DNA of 64,000 nt from Lysobacter sp. ISL-50 (lineage in GTDB: Bacteria > Pseudomonadota > Gammaproteobacteria > Xanthomonadales > Xanthomonadaceae). Of this stretch, positions 50,566 to 61,416 are shown one piece after another. The stretch is taken from contig NZ_JAGGRI010000034.1 of the NCBI RefSeq assembly GCF_018612875.1, forward strand, positions 1 to 64,000, given 5' to 3'. The notes under the pieces were generated by a model, which worked only from the letters and a program-made list of their open reading frames with translations, had not been told where the DNA came from and searched no databases. The position numbers and the translations under genes are program-made. How positions within the stretch are numbered: position 1 is the stretch's first letter; every line of letters begins with the position of its first letter.

Positions 50566-50994
50566 ATGAACTTCAAGTCGATCCTGACCACCCTTGCGGT
50601 GATTGCGCTGGCGCTGGGCCTGGGCGTCGGCGCAGGTTATCTGGTCCGCCACAGCGGCCTGATGGGTGGCGGCGGAGGTGGCGGCGGCGTGGAGGTGACC
50701 CAGGGCGATTACTCGGCGATCTACGCCAAGACCGGCGGCGACGTGGTCGTCTACACCTTGTCCACCTGCCCGTTCTGCCAGCAGGCCAAGGCGTTGCTGG
50801 CGAAGCAGAACGTCAGCTTCGTCGAGCGCGTGATCGACAAGGACGAAGTCGCGCGCAAGGAAGCCGACGGCCTCAAGATCAACAGCGTGCCGGTGATCTT
50901 CATCGGCGACAGCAGCATGCGCGGCTACAACGAAGCCAAGCTCGTCGAGCTGCTCAATACCCACGGCAAGGCCAAGGCCAAGCCGGCGGCCTGA
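50566..50994 (+). CDS. Membrane-anchored glutaredoxin
   Basis: A 142-residue protein: an N-terminal hydrophobic helix (FKSILTTLAVIALALGLGVGAGYLV), an eight-Gly linker and a glutaredoxin fold. The dithiol site is C68-P-F-C71 (STCPFCQQAK) and the cis-Pro is P109 in SVPVIFIG. Known glutaredoxins are cytoplasmic and depend on glutathione; the anchor predicts the catalytic domain faces the periplasm or is tethered to the inner face. The start follows AAGGA (50560-50564). It sits next to exported Cys-rich peptide B on the same strand. Confidence 0.88.
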   Translation: MNFKSILTTLAVIALALGLGVGAGYLVRHSGLMGGGGGGGGVEVTQGDYSAIYAKTGGDVVVYTLSTCPFCQQAKALLAKQNVSFVERVIDKDEVARKEADGLKINSVPVIFIGDSSMRGYNEAKLVELLNTHGKAKAKPAA

Positions 50995-51197
50995 TCGGGC
51001 CGCTTCGGTACTGAGCGGACAAGCCTGCGGCCTGGTCGGGCTGCCTGGGTACTCCAGCGGATCGGCGGGCGGCGATTAGCGGCCCGCCGCGGCCCTTTGA
51101 TTTGTTCGATGCGTTCAACGTGCTCGCGCTGCTGCCTGCGCTGCGGCGCTTCGCGGCGTGCGCCGTCGCGACACCGCCGCCGCTTGGCCACGCCGGC

Positions 51198-51899
51198 TCA
51201 ACCCACCCATACCTGCAACGCCAGCGCCGCGACCGCGCCGAGCGCGGTTCCGCCGATCACTTCCGGCCGCGTATGCCGCGCCATGCGCACGCGCGCCCAA
51301 CCCAGCAGCGGCAGCAACACTGCGCCGGCCAGCGCCCACGACGGCGACAACGCGCTCAGCGATACCGCCGCGAACGTCAGACTGGCCATGTGCAGCGACA
51401 ACTTGATCCAGCGATTGCACAACGCCGCCACGACCAGCATCGCCGCGACCGCGACGATGCCCGGCGCCAACGCGGCGGCGCGCTCGCGCATCCACCACCA
51501 ACAGATCGCCAGAACCAACAACAGCACCGCATAGAGCAACGGCCGCTCGCTGCGATGCGAAGCGTCCACCGTGCCCCAGCGCCCGGATCGGCGCCGCTGG
51601 ATCACGAACAACCACGTCACCACGATCGCCGCGGCCACGCCGATCAGCGCATGCACCGATGCCTGCGGCGCGAGCAACTGCACCGTCCGCAACGTCAGCA
51701 GCGCGAACACCGCGAACGGATGCAGGACAACCGACACCGCACGTGCGAGGCGATACCCGCCGCGTTCCGGCCGCGCCACCTGGCCGGCGTCCGCGGCGGC
51801 ACCCGGACCCGGACCCGAGCCCGGTTCTCGATCGAATCCGCCCTTCACGCCAACCGGCGCCGCGGCTTCGCCTGTCCCATCCGGCGCGTCGGCCCGCAT
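51198..51899 (-). CDS. PAP2-like membrane protein
   Basis: A 233-residue protein with about six hydrophobic helices (VIVVTWLFVIQ, LLYAVLLLVLAICWWWMRER, and others). Its last third has SLHMASLTFA and MARHTRPEVIGGTALGAVAALA, resembling the SxH and RxxxHxxxD-like parts of phosphatidic-acid phosphatase type 2 proteins. The canonical phosphatase motif is degenerate, so activity is doubtful. ATG at 51899 starts 32 bp after radA, in the same direction, so they may be co-transcribed. Confidence 0.7.
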   Translation of the reverse strand: MRADAPDGTGEAAAPVGVKGGFDREPGSGPGPGAAADAGQVARPERGGYRLARAVSVVLHPFAVFALLTLRTVQLLAPQASVHALIGVAAAIVVTWLFVIQRRRSGRWGTVDASHRSERPLLYAVLLLVLAICWWWMRERAAALAPGIVAVAAMLVVAALCNRWIKLSLHMASLTFAAVSLSALSPSWALAGAVLLPLLGWARVRMARHTRPEVIGGTALGAVAALALQVWVG

Positions 51900-51931
51900 A
51901 GGCTTGGACGAATCGCCGCGCTCGCCGCCGC

Positions 51932-53353
<1,422 letters not shown>

Positions 53354-53666
53354 GGCGGGCGGCACTGCGATGGAGCGGAACCGCACTGTAGCGGCTGCCG
53401 GTCGCATCGTGCGAGACGTGGCGGCGCTGTCGCGGCAAAGTCCTACATCGCGCCGTGCGGCGCTGGCGGTTCGGCAGGCACCGCGTAAGCCGCGACCGCG
53501 AAACACGCCTGCGGTGCAGGCCGAGATCGCCATCGCGGCTTACGCCGCGCCTGCCGCCGGACCGGGGCCCGGCCATGCCGGCGCCAGTTTGCAAGAGGCC
53601 GGCTGGACCGGATTAACGGGATGGCCGGCGTTTACCCCGGCCGACGGATTCATCCGCGCGGTGGCC
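53354..53666. other. GC-rich intergenic, no gene seen
   Basis: Promoter of radA expected at its start end. Frames on both strands are Arg/Ala-rich shadows. Confidence 0.5.
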
Positions 53667-53963
53667 TCAGGCCGCCATCGGCCGGTTCGGCCGGTGCTGC
53701 TCGGGATAGATCGCATACAGATGCTGCTGCGGCCGCGCCAGCAAGCCGCCGACATCGTTGGCCGCGACGATGCTGTAGCCGCGCGCATCGATATCGTTCG
53801 CGATCGCGTGCCAGTCCAGCTTCGGCATGGCCATCGCGGTATCGATGGTCCAGCCGAACCGCAATCCGCCCAGCGCCTTCATCTCGTCCAGGGGCAGCCA
53901 ACTGTCTGAAGGCGCCACCACGAACCCCTCGTCCTCGCCCACCACGAATACGTCTACGCGCAT
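53667..53963 (-). CDS. Hypothetical protein (98 aa)
   Basis: A soluble product MRVDVFVVGEDEGFVVAPSD, mostly beta-like, containing GWTIDTAMAMPKLDW and GLLARPQQHLYAIYPEQ. No recognised domain and no signal peptide. ATG at 53963; the longer frame from 54086 would add unlikely residues. A codon pattern typical of a real gene supports it. Isolated. Confidence 0.55.
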   Translation of the reverse strand: MRVDVFVVGEDEGFVVAPSDSWLPLDEMKALGGLRFGWTIDTAMAMPKLDWHAIANDIDARGYSIVAANDVGGLLARPQQHLYAIYPEQHRPNRPMAA

Positions 53964-54531
53964 TTTCGTCACTGCCTTTGCTGTTGATCCGCAAGCCGGC
54001 GCATGGTGTCGATCGGCCCGATAAAAAATAGTGAAAAAGGAATGGCGAATTGGTGAAGACGCCGCCGACGCGTAGTTTGGGTTCACGTTCTATGCACGGC
54101 GATAACAAGCGCCGGGTTACGCAAAGTTTGTATGAAGGTGGTCGCATCGGCTGCGATCAGGGAAGCGGGCGGCGGGCGCCCCGGCGGCACACTTCGGTGG
54201 CGCCGGACAGGATCGAAACCGGCTTTCCCGGCGGCGCGGTGCGCGACGCGCCCGAGTCGTGCGAAATCTCAGATGCGAAGGAACCAAGCCATCGAACCGC
54301 ATCCGTGTCGCAACGTAGCCGTAGGGACGATACGGGGCGTGGGTTCGAATGGCTGGTTCAGACGCGGCTAGCCCATGATCGTGCAGGCGCAGAGGCCGTT
54401 CACGATAAGCCTGAACTCCGTGCCGCATCCTGGCGCAGCCGAGAATGTCGGCGCGTGCGGCAAAGTTTTCGGCATAGGAACCCAATCCCTGAGTCAAACC
54501 ACTGCGCATCCACTTCGGCTTGAATTAACGC
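53964..54531. other. Intergenic stretch, no supported gene
   Basis: Large Arg/Pro-rich frames on both strands (54050-54523 and 54117-54509) are mutually overlapping and unrecognised. GTGGGTTCGAAT near 54341 resembles a tRNA T-arm but does not fold into a tRNA. Confidence 0.5.
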
Positions 54532-54564
54532 TCAGCCCTCGGCAAGCGCGCTGACCATGACGTA

Positions 54565-54921
54565 TTACCCATCCGGATCGCGAAGCGCGAATTCCTGCGT
54601 CCCGGTGCTGGGATTCAAGTGCGGCTCTTCTTCCAGCCTGGAGGCGAGCGACCGCGCCCTGATCAGCGCCTGCTCGAAATCATCCACGCGGAAAAACAGG
54701 ATGAGCCCGTTACCGGGTTCGGCGCGCTCGGGATCGGCCAAGGGCGGGTGTTCGTGATCGCCCCATCGATGCAGGCAGATCAACACCGTCCCGTCCGTGT
54801 CCAGGATCTGCCCGAAGTAATCGTGCGCCGGAGCGGTGAGCGCCTGGCCAAACAGCGACTGATACCAGCCGAAACTGCGAGCGACATCGGCGACGCCGAT
54901 GATGGTCCACGTGCGTTTCAT
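54565..54921 (-). CDS. VOC-superfamily protein, likely truncated by a stop
   Basis: 118 residues matching glyoxalase/bleomycin-resistance (VOC) proteins: WTIIGVADVARSFGWYQSLFGQ, LILFFRVDDFEQALIRAR and a C-terminal FALRDPDG. The family normally continues YY(V)xVSA; here a TAA (54565-54567) follows DG and the frame continues YVMVSALAEG to a TGA at 54532. A TAC-to-TAA change would explain it, giving a 129-residue parent. The loss removes the last strand next to the metal/ligand cavity, so activity may be impaired. No neighbours. Confidence 0.75.
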   Translation of the reverse strand: MKRTWTIIGVADVARSFGWYQSLFGQALTAPAHDYFGQILDTDGTVLICLHRWGDHEHPPLADPERAEPGNGLILFFRVDDFEQALIRARSLASRLEEEPHLNPSTGTQEFALRDPDG

Positions 54922-55164
54922 GGTTCCTCCTCGGTTTCACATCTGTGAACTGTCAGAGACAACGCCAGCCGACGCCGGTTTCAGGCTAGTACCGGCGCCG
55001 TTAGCAACCCGTACAACGCCGCTTTTCCTCACGGAATTCATCCGTGCAAATCGGACCGGCGACACGTGCCGGCCGATCCGTGCGCCGATCTCAGCGCCGC
55101 ACGACGGGCGAACTGATCTGGTAGTCGGGCTTTGGTACGCCGGCAAACCTTGAGGGTTCGGCTT
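54922..55164. other. Intergenic, no gene seen
   Basis: Spacer between the VOC gene start and the tRNA-Thr terminator. Nothing recognisable. Confidence 0.5.
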
Positions 55165-55201
55165 AAAGAAAAAGCCCCGCGAGTGGCGGGGCTTTCTTTT
55201 T
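55165..55201 (-). terminator. Intrinsic terminator after tRNA-Thr
   Basis: A stem around GCCCCGC/GCGGGGC with AAA/TTT extensions and flanking A-rich/T-rich tracts (aaagaaaaa...tttcttttt); it lies 61 bp downstream of tRNA-Thr on the minus strand. Confidence 0.8.
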
Positions 55202-55261
55202 CCGGGAAGGTGCCGGCCGTTGGATTGGTGGCCGGGCGATTGTTTTCTTCTCGGATTTACG

Positions 55262-55337
55262 TGGTGCCGGAAATAGGAATCGAACCTACGACCTACGCAT
55301 TACGAATGCGCCGCTCTACCAACTGAGCTATTCCGGC
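55262..55337 (-). tRNA. tRNA-Thr (anticodon CGT)
   Basis: A 76-nt tRNA on the minus strand. The acceptor is GCCGGAA/TTCCGGC with discriminator A and an encoded CCA (55262-55264). D-arm GCTC/GAGC; anticodon stem GCGCA/TGCGT with loop TTCGTAA, anticodon CGT (reads ACG). T-arm with TTCGATT. Confidence 0.96.
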
Positions 55338-55521
55338 GAAGGACCGCAATTCTAGGCGGCTGCCCCCCGGGCGGTCAATTCAGACTTGTCCTGGGTCGCG
55401 GCGGCGACCTCCCGCAGCGCCGCGCAGCTGCGATCCGCGCCGTCCGCACATGCCCGCCGCGCCGGCTTGCAAGGCCCGCGATCCGCCCGGCGCGCAGCGT
55501 GACGGCGATATCATCCGCCTC

Positions 55522-56796
55522 ATGCCCCCCATCCTCGCCGCCTGCGCCGATGCGCTGATCTTCGTTCTCCTGTCCTGGGGGCTGTGGCGCCTGCTCGGCC
55601 GCTCGGTGCCGCTGGCGGTGCTGCCGATCGTGATCGGGCTGGTGCTGGCCGCCAGCGGCTGGCTGCCGCCGGGGTTGGGCGTGCCGTCGGCGATCGGCGA
55701 CAAGCTCGGCTGGGTCGGCGTGCTGGCGCTGGCGTTCAGCGCGGGGCTGGAGACGCGGCAGAGCCACTACCGGCCTCAGCCGGAGGCCGAGGCAACGCCG
55801 GTGCCGTCTTTGCCGGCCGCGGGGCCGGTGCGGGCGCGACGGTCGGTCTCGCGCTTCGCCCTCAGCGCCGGGTTGGCCCTGGTACTGCCGTTCGCGGTGG
55901 GCACCCTCGCCGCCTACGGCTATTTCAATCAATTACCCGGCTGGACCGCGCCGCGCGGCGACGGCTGGCTGGGCGCGGTCGCGATCGGGCTGTGCGTGGC
56001 GGTCAGCGCGCTGCCGGTGCTGATCGGGATCGTGCGCGAGCTCGGGCCGCTGCATCGGCCGCTGACCCAGGTCGCGCTGGCGATCGCGGTGGTGGACGAC
56101 GCGGTGCTGTGGATCGGGCTGGCGGTGCTGCTGTTCCTCGCGGAAGGCACCGGCCTGAGCGGCTGGGGCGGGCTGGATGCCTTGGCGGTGGCGGCCATGA
56201 TCGCGCTGGCGACGCTGGGCGCGTGGCTGCATCGCCGCTATCCGTCGCCGCCGCGCACGGCGGTGTGGCTGGCGCTGCCGCTGTATCTGGCCGCCGGCGC
56301 GTGGGCGAGTTCGCAACTGGGCCTGCACGCCTTGTTGGGCGCGTACTTCGCCGGCGCGGTGCTGGCGCCGAGCTGGGCGCGGCGATTGCCGCTGGAACGA
56401 CTGGGCGGCTACGCGCTGATCGGCCTGGCGCCGCTGTTCTTCGGCCACAGCGGTCTGCGCATCGATGGCGAGGTGCTGGGCTGGGCCTCGCTGCAAGCGG
56501 CGCTGGCGCTGCTGCTGGTGTCGGTCGCGGCCAAGCTGGCGGCGTTGCTGATGTGTCCGCCGATCGCGCGCCTGCCGCGGCGCGAGGCCCTGGCCGTCGG
56601 CGCGCTGCTGCAGTGCAAGGGGCTGATGGAAATCGTCGCGGCGACGATCCTGCGCGACAAAGGCCTGCTGTCGGAACACGCCTTCGCCGCGCTGGTGACG
56701 CTGGCGGTGCTATCGACGGTGCTGACCGGCCCGCTGTTCCGCTGGATGCTGCGCGGCCGCGCCGCTACGGCGCAGGCGCGCTACGAATACGTGTGA
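55522..56796 (+). CDS. Cation:proton antiporter (CPA2-type)
   Basis: A 424-residue membrane protein with about 12 helices. Motifs typical of Na+/H+ or K+/H+ exchangers: VVDDAVLWIGLAVLLF (the double-Asp exchange motif in a half-unwound helix), LLGAYFAGAVLAPSW, and LAPLFFGHSGLRIDGEVLGW. GALLQCKGLMEIVAATILRDKGLLSEHAFAALVTLAVLSTVLTGPL closes the domain. No TrkA/RCK tail. ATG at 55522. Transcribed alone; ion not determinable. Confidence 0.88.
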   Translation: MPPILAACADALIFVLLSWGLWRLLGRSVPLAVLPIVIGLVLAASGWLPPGLGVPSAIGDKLGWVGVLALAFSAGLETRQSHYRPQPEAEATPVPSLPAAGPVRARRSVSRFALSAGLALVLPFAVGTLAAYGYFNQLPGWTAPRGDGWLGAVAIGLCVAVSALPVLIGIVRELGPLHRPLTQVALAIAVVDDAVLWIGLAVLLFLAEGTGLSGWGGLDALAVAAMIALATLGAWLHRRYPSPPRTAVWLALPLYLAAGAWASSQLGLHALLGAYFAGAVLAPSWARRLPLERLGGYALIGLAPLFFGHSGLRIDGEVLGWASLQAALALLLVSVAAKLAALLMCPPIARLPRREALAVGALLQCKGLMEIVAATILRDKGLLSEHAFAALVTLAVLSTVLTGPLFRWMLRGRAATAQARYEYV

Positions 56797-56838
56797 AGTC
56801 GCATCGGCGGGGCTTGGCCCGGCCGACGCGCGAAAGCC

Positions 56839-57789
56839 TCAGCCGACCAGTTGCAGGCGCAGTTCTTTCGGCAGCGCGAATACCATGTTTTCCGGCTCGC
56901 CGTCGAGTTCGGCGACGTGCTGCGCGCCGAGTTCGCGCAGGCGCTCGATCACGCCGCGCACCAGCACTTCCGGCGCCGACGCGCCGGCGGTGACGCCGAT
57001 GCGCTTGCGTCCCACCACCCACTGCGGATCGATTTCGACCGCGCCGTCGATCAGGTAGGCCTGCACGCCTTCGCGCTCGGACAACTCGCGCAGGCGGTTG
57101 GAGTTGGAACTGTTGATCGAGCCGACCACCAGGACCAGATCGCACTTCGCCGCCAGTTCGCGCACGGCGTCCTGGCGATTTTGCGTGGCGTAGCAGATGT
57201 CGTCGTGACGCGGGCCCTGGATCGCCGGGTACTTGCCGCGCAGCGCCTCGATCACGCTGCGGGTGTCGTCCACGGACAAGGTGGTCTGCGTGGTGTAGGC
57301 GAGGTTTTCCGGCTGATCGACCTGCAGGCGCGCGACGTCATCCGCGTCCTCGACCAGGTAGATCCGGCCCAGGCCGGCTTCGCGCCGCCACTGGCCCATG
57401 GTGCCTTCGACTTCCGGATGGCCGGCGTGGCCGATCAGGATCACGTCGCGGCCGGCGCGGCAGTGGCGCGAGACTTCCAGGTGCACCTTGGTGACCAGCG
57501 GACAGGTCGCGTCGAACACCTTGAGCTGGCGCCGTTCGGCTTCTTCGCGCACGGCCTTGGACACGCCGTGGGCGCTGAAGATCACGGTCGCGCCGTCGGG
57601 GACTTCGTCGAGCTCTTCCACGAAGATCGCGCCGCGATGCTTGAGATCATCGACGACGAAACGGTTGTGCACGACTTCGTGGCGCACGTAGATAGGCGCG
57701 CCGAGGGTTTCGATGGCGCGCTTGACGATTTCGATCGCGCGATCGACGCCGGCGCAGAAGCCGCGGGGGTTGGCTAGCAGGACGTCCAT
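56839..57789 (-). CDS. ispH: 4-hydroxy-3-methylbut-2-enyl diphosphate reductase IspH
   Basis: 316-residue Fe-S enzyme, last step of the MEP isoprenoid pathway (HMBPP to IPP and DMAPP). The three cluster cysteines are present: C12 (NPRGFCAGV), C96 ([10 protein letters not shown]) and C199 ([11 protein letters not shown]); the active-site NSSNSNRL motif and H74 ([10 protein letters not shown]) are also seen. Last in the murJ-ribF-ileS-lspA-ispH order. Confidence 0.97.
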   Translation of the reverse strand: MDVLLANPRGFCAGVDRAIEIVKRAIETLGAPIYVRHEVVHNRFVVDDLKHRGAIFVEELDEVPDGATVIFSAHGVSKAVREEAERRQLKVFDATCPLVTKVHLEVSRHCRAGRDVILIGHAGHPEVEGTMGQWRREAGLGRIYLVEDADDVARLQVDQPENLAYTTQTTLSVDDTRSVIEALRGKYPAIQGPRHDDICYATQNRQDAVRELAAKCDLVLVVGSINSSNSNRLRELSEREGVQAYLIDGAVEIDPQWVVGRKRIGVTAGASAPEVLVRGVIERLRELGAQHVAELDGEPENMVFALPKELRLQLVG

Positions 57790-57837
57790 GAGGCCATTGT
57801 ACTCCTGTCGCGGACGGGCGGCAGCGGGCAGAAACGG

Positions 57838-57905
57838 GCAGACAGGAGCGAAAAATGAGCAACAGCCAAGCTTTCGCTCACTTTTCGCTCCTCTTCACTC
57901 ACTCG
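57838..57905. repeat. Inverted repeat between lspA and ispH
   Basis: AGGAGCGAAAAATGAGC and GCTCACTTTTCGCTCCT pair over 17 bp with one mismatch, loop of about 18 nt. Related in style (AGGAGYGA, GAGTGAG words) to the spacers at 37982, 40940 and 62513. Confidence 0.7.
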
Positions 57906-57910
57906 CGCGC

Positions 57911-58441
57911 TCAGGCCTTGCCCTCGCCCGCCCGGCGCTTGGCGTCGGTGCGGCTCGGGAACAGGCCGTAGATGGCGATGCCGATCGCGCCGGCGACGAT
58001 CGCCGAGTCGGCGATATTGAACGAAGGCCAGTGGTAATCGCCCACGTACCACTGGATGAAGTCGACCACGTGGCCGTGCAGCATGCGGTCGATCACGTTG
58101 CCGATCGCGCCGCCGATCACCAGGGCGAACGGCAACGCCGATTTCCAGTCGCTGCGCTCGGTCCGCGCCAGCCAGCGCGCCAGCAAGCCGCTGATCGCCA
58201 CCGCCAGGACCATGAAGAAATATTTCTGCCAGCCGCCGGCGTCGCTGAGGAAGCTGAAGGCCGCGCCGGTGTTGTAGCTGCGATACCAGTTCCAGAAGCC
58301 GTCGATCACCGGCACCGGCGTGTACTCGGGCAGCGACGCCAGCACCCAGGCCTTGCTGAGCTGGTCGAGCACGATCACCACGACCGAGACGATCAGCCAT
58401 ACGAGCGCGTTCTTGCCGGGTTTGCTTGCGGTATCGGTCAT
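57911..58441 (-). CDS. lspA: Lipoprotein signal peptidase LspA
   Basis: 176-residue inner-membrane aspartic protease that cleaves prolipoprotein signal peptides after lipid attachment. Four helices; catalytic aspartates D127 (HGHVVDF) and D145 (FNIADSAI) with GNVIDR preceding. The C-terminal basic tail ([14 protein letters not shown]) is slightly long. Directly follows ileS (75 bp), conserved in most proteobacteria. Confidence 0.96.
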   Translation of the reverse strand: MTDTASKPGKNALVWLIVSVVVIVLDQLSKAWVLASLPEYTPVPVIDGFWNWYRSYNTGAAFSFLSDAGGWQKYFFMVLAVAISGLLARWLARTERSDWKSALPFALVIGGAIGNVIDRMLHGHVVDFIQWYVGDYHWPSFNIADSAIVAGAIGIAIYGLFPSRTDAKRRAGEGKA

Positions 58442-58516
58442 CGGGCCTGGATCTGCGAAGAAAAGAATGGAACCGGAATGCGCGCGGCCTCGAAGCCGCG
58501 CGCGGGTGCGCGCAAC

Positions 58517-61408
58517 TCAGAACCAGCGACGGTCCTCGCCCTCGCCCGCGACATTGCTCACGCAACGGCCGCACAGGTCCGGATGCTGCTCGTCCACGCC
58601 GACATCGGCGCGGTGATGCCAGCAGCGCACGCACTTGGTCTTGCCGGTGCGCGTGGCGAGCACGGCGATGTCCTTGATGTCGTCGTCGGCGATCACGTCC
58701 ACGTCGCCGCTGATGAACAGGAAGCGCAGCTCATCGGCCAGCGGCGCCAGCCAGTTCTGATCGGCGACGCCGCAGCGCAGCGAGATCTCCGCTTCCAGCG
58801 CGGCGCCGATCTGGCCGGCGGCGCGCATCGGCTCCAGGGTCTTGGCGACGCTGTCGCGCAGGGCGAGCAGGCGCTTGAAGTCTTCGTCGGACAACACCGC
58901 ATCGGCCGGCAGCAAGGCCAGGCCGTCGTACCAGGTGGTGAACAGCACGTTGTCTTCGCGCGGGCCGTGCTCGGTGTTGGCCGGCAGGTGACGCCACATT
59001 TCGTCGGCGGTGAACGCCAGGATCGGCGCGATCCAGCGCACGAAGCCTTCCGCGATGCGGTACATCGCGCTCTGCGCCGAACGCCGGCCGCGCGAGTTTT
59101 CCTGCATCGTGTACAGGCGGTCCTTGGTCACGTCCAGGTACAGCGAACCCAGATCGACGCTGCAGAAATTCGACAGCGCCTGCACGATTTCGGCGAAGTC
59201 GTAACGCTCGTAGGCCGAGGCGATACGGTCCTGCAGCTCGGCGGCGCGATGCACGATCCAGCGGTCCAGCGCGACCATGTCGTCCAGGCCGACCAGATCG
59301 CGGGTGGGATCGAACCCGCTCAGGTTGCCAAGCAGGAAGCGCGCGGTGTTGCGGATGCGGCGATAGACGTCGGCGTTCTGCTTGAGGATCTTGTCGGAGA
59401 CCGTCATCTCGTTGCGGAACTCGGTCGATGCGACCCACAGGCGCAGCACGTCCGCGCCCAGGGTGTCGGTGACCTTCTCCGGCGCGAGCGCGTTGAACAT
59501 CGACTTGGACATCTTCTTGCCGTGCTCGTCCACGGTGAAGCCGTGGGTCAGCACCTGCCGGTACGGCGCCGCGCCGTCCATCGCCACGCCGCTGAGCAGC
59601 GCGCTGTGGAACCAGCCGCGATGCTGGTCGGAACCTTCCAGGTACAGATCGGCCGGCTTGCGCAGACCGTCCTGCGGACGCTGCGCGAGCACGCACTCGT
59701 GGCTGGTGCCCGAGTCGAACCAGACATCAAGAATGTCGTTGACCTTCTCGTAGTTGCCGGCCTCATCGCCCAGCAGTTGCTCGGCGGTCATCGCGTACCA
59801 GGCGTCGGCGCCTTCGCGTTCGACCGCGTCGGCGACCTGGCGCATGATCTCGACCGTGCGCGGATGCGGCTGGCCGCTTTCGCGATCGAAGAACAGCGCG
59901 ATCGGCACGCCCCAGTAGCGCTGGCGCGAGATCGTCCAGTCCGGACGGCCCTCGATCATGTTGTAGATGCGCGCCTCGCCCCAGCCCGGCACCCACGACA
60001 CGCCGCCGATCGCGTCGAGCGCGTCGCGGCGCAGCCCGGCCTGATCCATCGAGATGAACCATTGCGGCGTGGCGCGGAACACCACCGGCGTCTTGTGGCG
60101 CCAGCAGTGCGGGTAGCTGTGCTTGAGCCGGCCCGACGCCAACAGCACGTCGTGCGCCTTGAGCACTTCGAGGATGATCGGATCGACCTTGAAGATGTGC
60201 ACGCCGGCCAGCGCATGCTGATCGGCCGGCGGCGTCGACGGCAGGTACAGGCCGCGCCCATCGACCGGATTGAACTGCGCCGGCGTGTAGTGATCGAGCA
60301 GGCCGTACTTCAGTGCGACCGCATAGTCTTCCTGGCCGTGGCCGGGCGCGTTATGGACGATGCCGGTGCCGTCTTCGGCCGACACGTAGCTGTCCACCAG
60401 CACCGGCAGTTCGCGCTCGGCGTAGAACGGATGCTGCAGGCGCTGGCCTTCGAGCTCGACGCCGCGCGCGCGGCCGTGCACGACCACGTCTTCGATGCCG
60501 TAGCGCTTGAGCGCCTTGGCCGCGAGCGCTTCGGCCAGCACCAGCAGGCGGCGGCCGCCGTCGGCGCGCTGCGGGCCGTCTACCAGCACGTAGTCGAGCT
60601 CGGGGCCGACGGTGACCGACAGGCTGGCCGGCAGCGTCCACGGCGTGGTGGTCCAGATCGGCACCGCGATCAGGGTGTCGTCGTCGATCGCCGCGCCGAA
60701 CACCGCCGCGAGCGAGCGCGCGTGCTTGGCGACATAGCCCACGTCGATCTGGGTGGATTCCTTGTCCTGATATTCGATCTCCGCCTCGGCCAGCGCCGAG
60801 CCGCAGTCGAAGCACCAGTGCACCGGCTTGGAGCCGCGCAGCAGATGGCCGCGTTCGACGATCTTCGCCAGCGAACGCATGATGTCCGCCTCGTAGCGGA
60901 AATCCATGGTGCGATACGGGTTGTCCCAATCGCCGGTCACGCCCAGGCGCTTGAAGCCGCGGCGTTGCAAGTCGATCTGGGTGGTGGCGTATTCGCGGCA
61001 CTTGGCGCGGAAAGCGGCGGCGTCGAGCTTGTCGCCGACCTTGCCGAATTCCTTCTCGACCTTGTGCTCGATCGGCAGGCCGTGGCAATCCCAGCCCGGC
61101 ACGTAGGGCGCGTCGAAGCCGGCCAGCAGCTTGGACTTGACCACGATGTCCTTGAGCACCTTGTTGACCGCGTGGCCGACGTGGATCTCGCCGTTCGCGT
61201 ACGGCGGGCCGTCGTGCAGGACGAAGCTGCGCTCGCGGCCGCCGGTTTTCGCGCGAATTCGCTGATACAGACCTTCGCTCTCCCAGCGCGCCAGGGTTTC
61301 CGGCTCGCGCTTGGGCAGATCGCCGCGCATCGGGAAGTCGGTCGCCGGCAGCAGCAAGGTGGCCTTGTACGGATTGCCGGGGGCGGATTGGCTCGGGTCG
61401 TTGGTCAC
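58517..61408 (-). CDS. ileS: Isoleucyl-tRNA synthetase
   Basis: 963 aa class I synthetase with HVGH at residues 76-79 ([12 protein letters not shown]), an editing domain ([10 protein letters not shown] onward), KMSKS near residue 630 and a C-terminal zinc finger ([24 protein letters not shown]). All catalytic landmarks intact. Between ribF and lspA; 8 bp from ribF. Confidence 0.97.
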   Translation of the reverse strand: MTNDPSQSAPGNPYKATLLLPATDFPMRGDLPKREPETLARWESEGLYQRIRAKTGGRERSFVLHDGPPYANGEIHVGHAVNKVLKDIVVKSKLLAGFDAPYVPGWDCHGLPIEHKVEKEFGKVGDKLDAAAFRAKCREYATTQIDLQRRGFKRLGVTGDWDNPYRTMDFRYEADIMRSLAKIVERGHLLRGSKPVHWCFDCGSALAEAEIEYQDKESTQIDVGYVAKHARSLAAVFGAAIDDDTLIAVPIWTTTPWTLPASLSVTVGPELDYVLVDGPQRADGGRRLLVLAEALAAKALKRYGIEDVVVHGRARGVELEGQRLQHPFYAERELPVLVDSYVSAEDGTGIVHNAPGHGQEDYAVALKYGLLDHYTPAQFNPVDGRGLYLPSTPPADQHALAGVHIFKVDPIILEVLKAHDVLLASGRLKHSYPHCWRHKTPVVFRATPQWFISMDQAGLRRDALDAIGGVSWVPGWGEARIYNMIEGRPDWTISRQRYWGVPIALFFDRESGQPHPRTVEIMRQVADAVEREGADAWYAMTAEQLLGDEAGNYEKVNDILDVWFDSGTSHECVLAQRPQDGLRKPADLYLEGSDQHRGWFHSALLSGVAMDGAAPYRQVLTHGFTVDEHGKKMSKSMFNALAPEKVTDTLGADVLRLWVASTEFRNEMTVSDKILKQNADVYRRIRNTARFLLGNLSGFDPTRDLVGLDDMVALDRWIVHRAAELQDRIASAYERYDFAEIVQALSNFCSVDLGSLYLDVTKDRLYTMQENSRGRRSAQSAMYRIAEGFVRWIAPILAFTADEMWRHLPANTEHGPREDNVLFTTWYDGLALLPADAVLSDEDFKRLLALRDSVAKTLEPMRAAGQIGAALEAEISLRCGVADQNWLAPLADELRFLFISGDVDVIADDDIKDIAVLATRTGKTKCVRCWHHRADVGVDEQHPDLCGRCVSNVAGEGEDRRWF

Positions 61409-61416
61409 AGCGGGTC

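Noticed and set aside
54330-54420. Possible tRNA (GTGGGTTCGAAT T-arm-like sequence)
   Set aside because: No acceptor stem, anticodon arm or D-arm can be paired around it.
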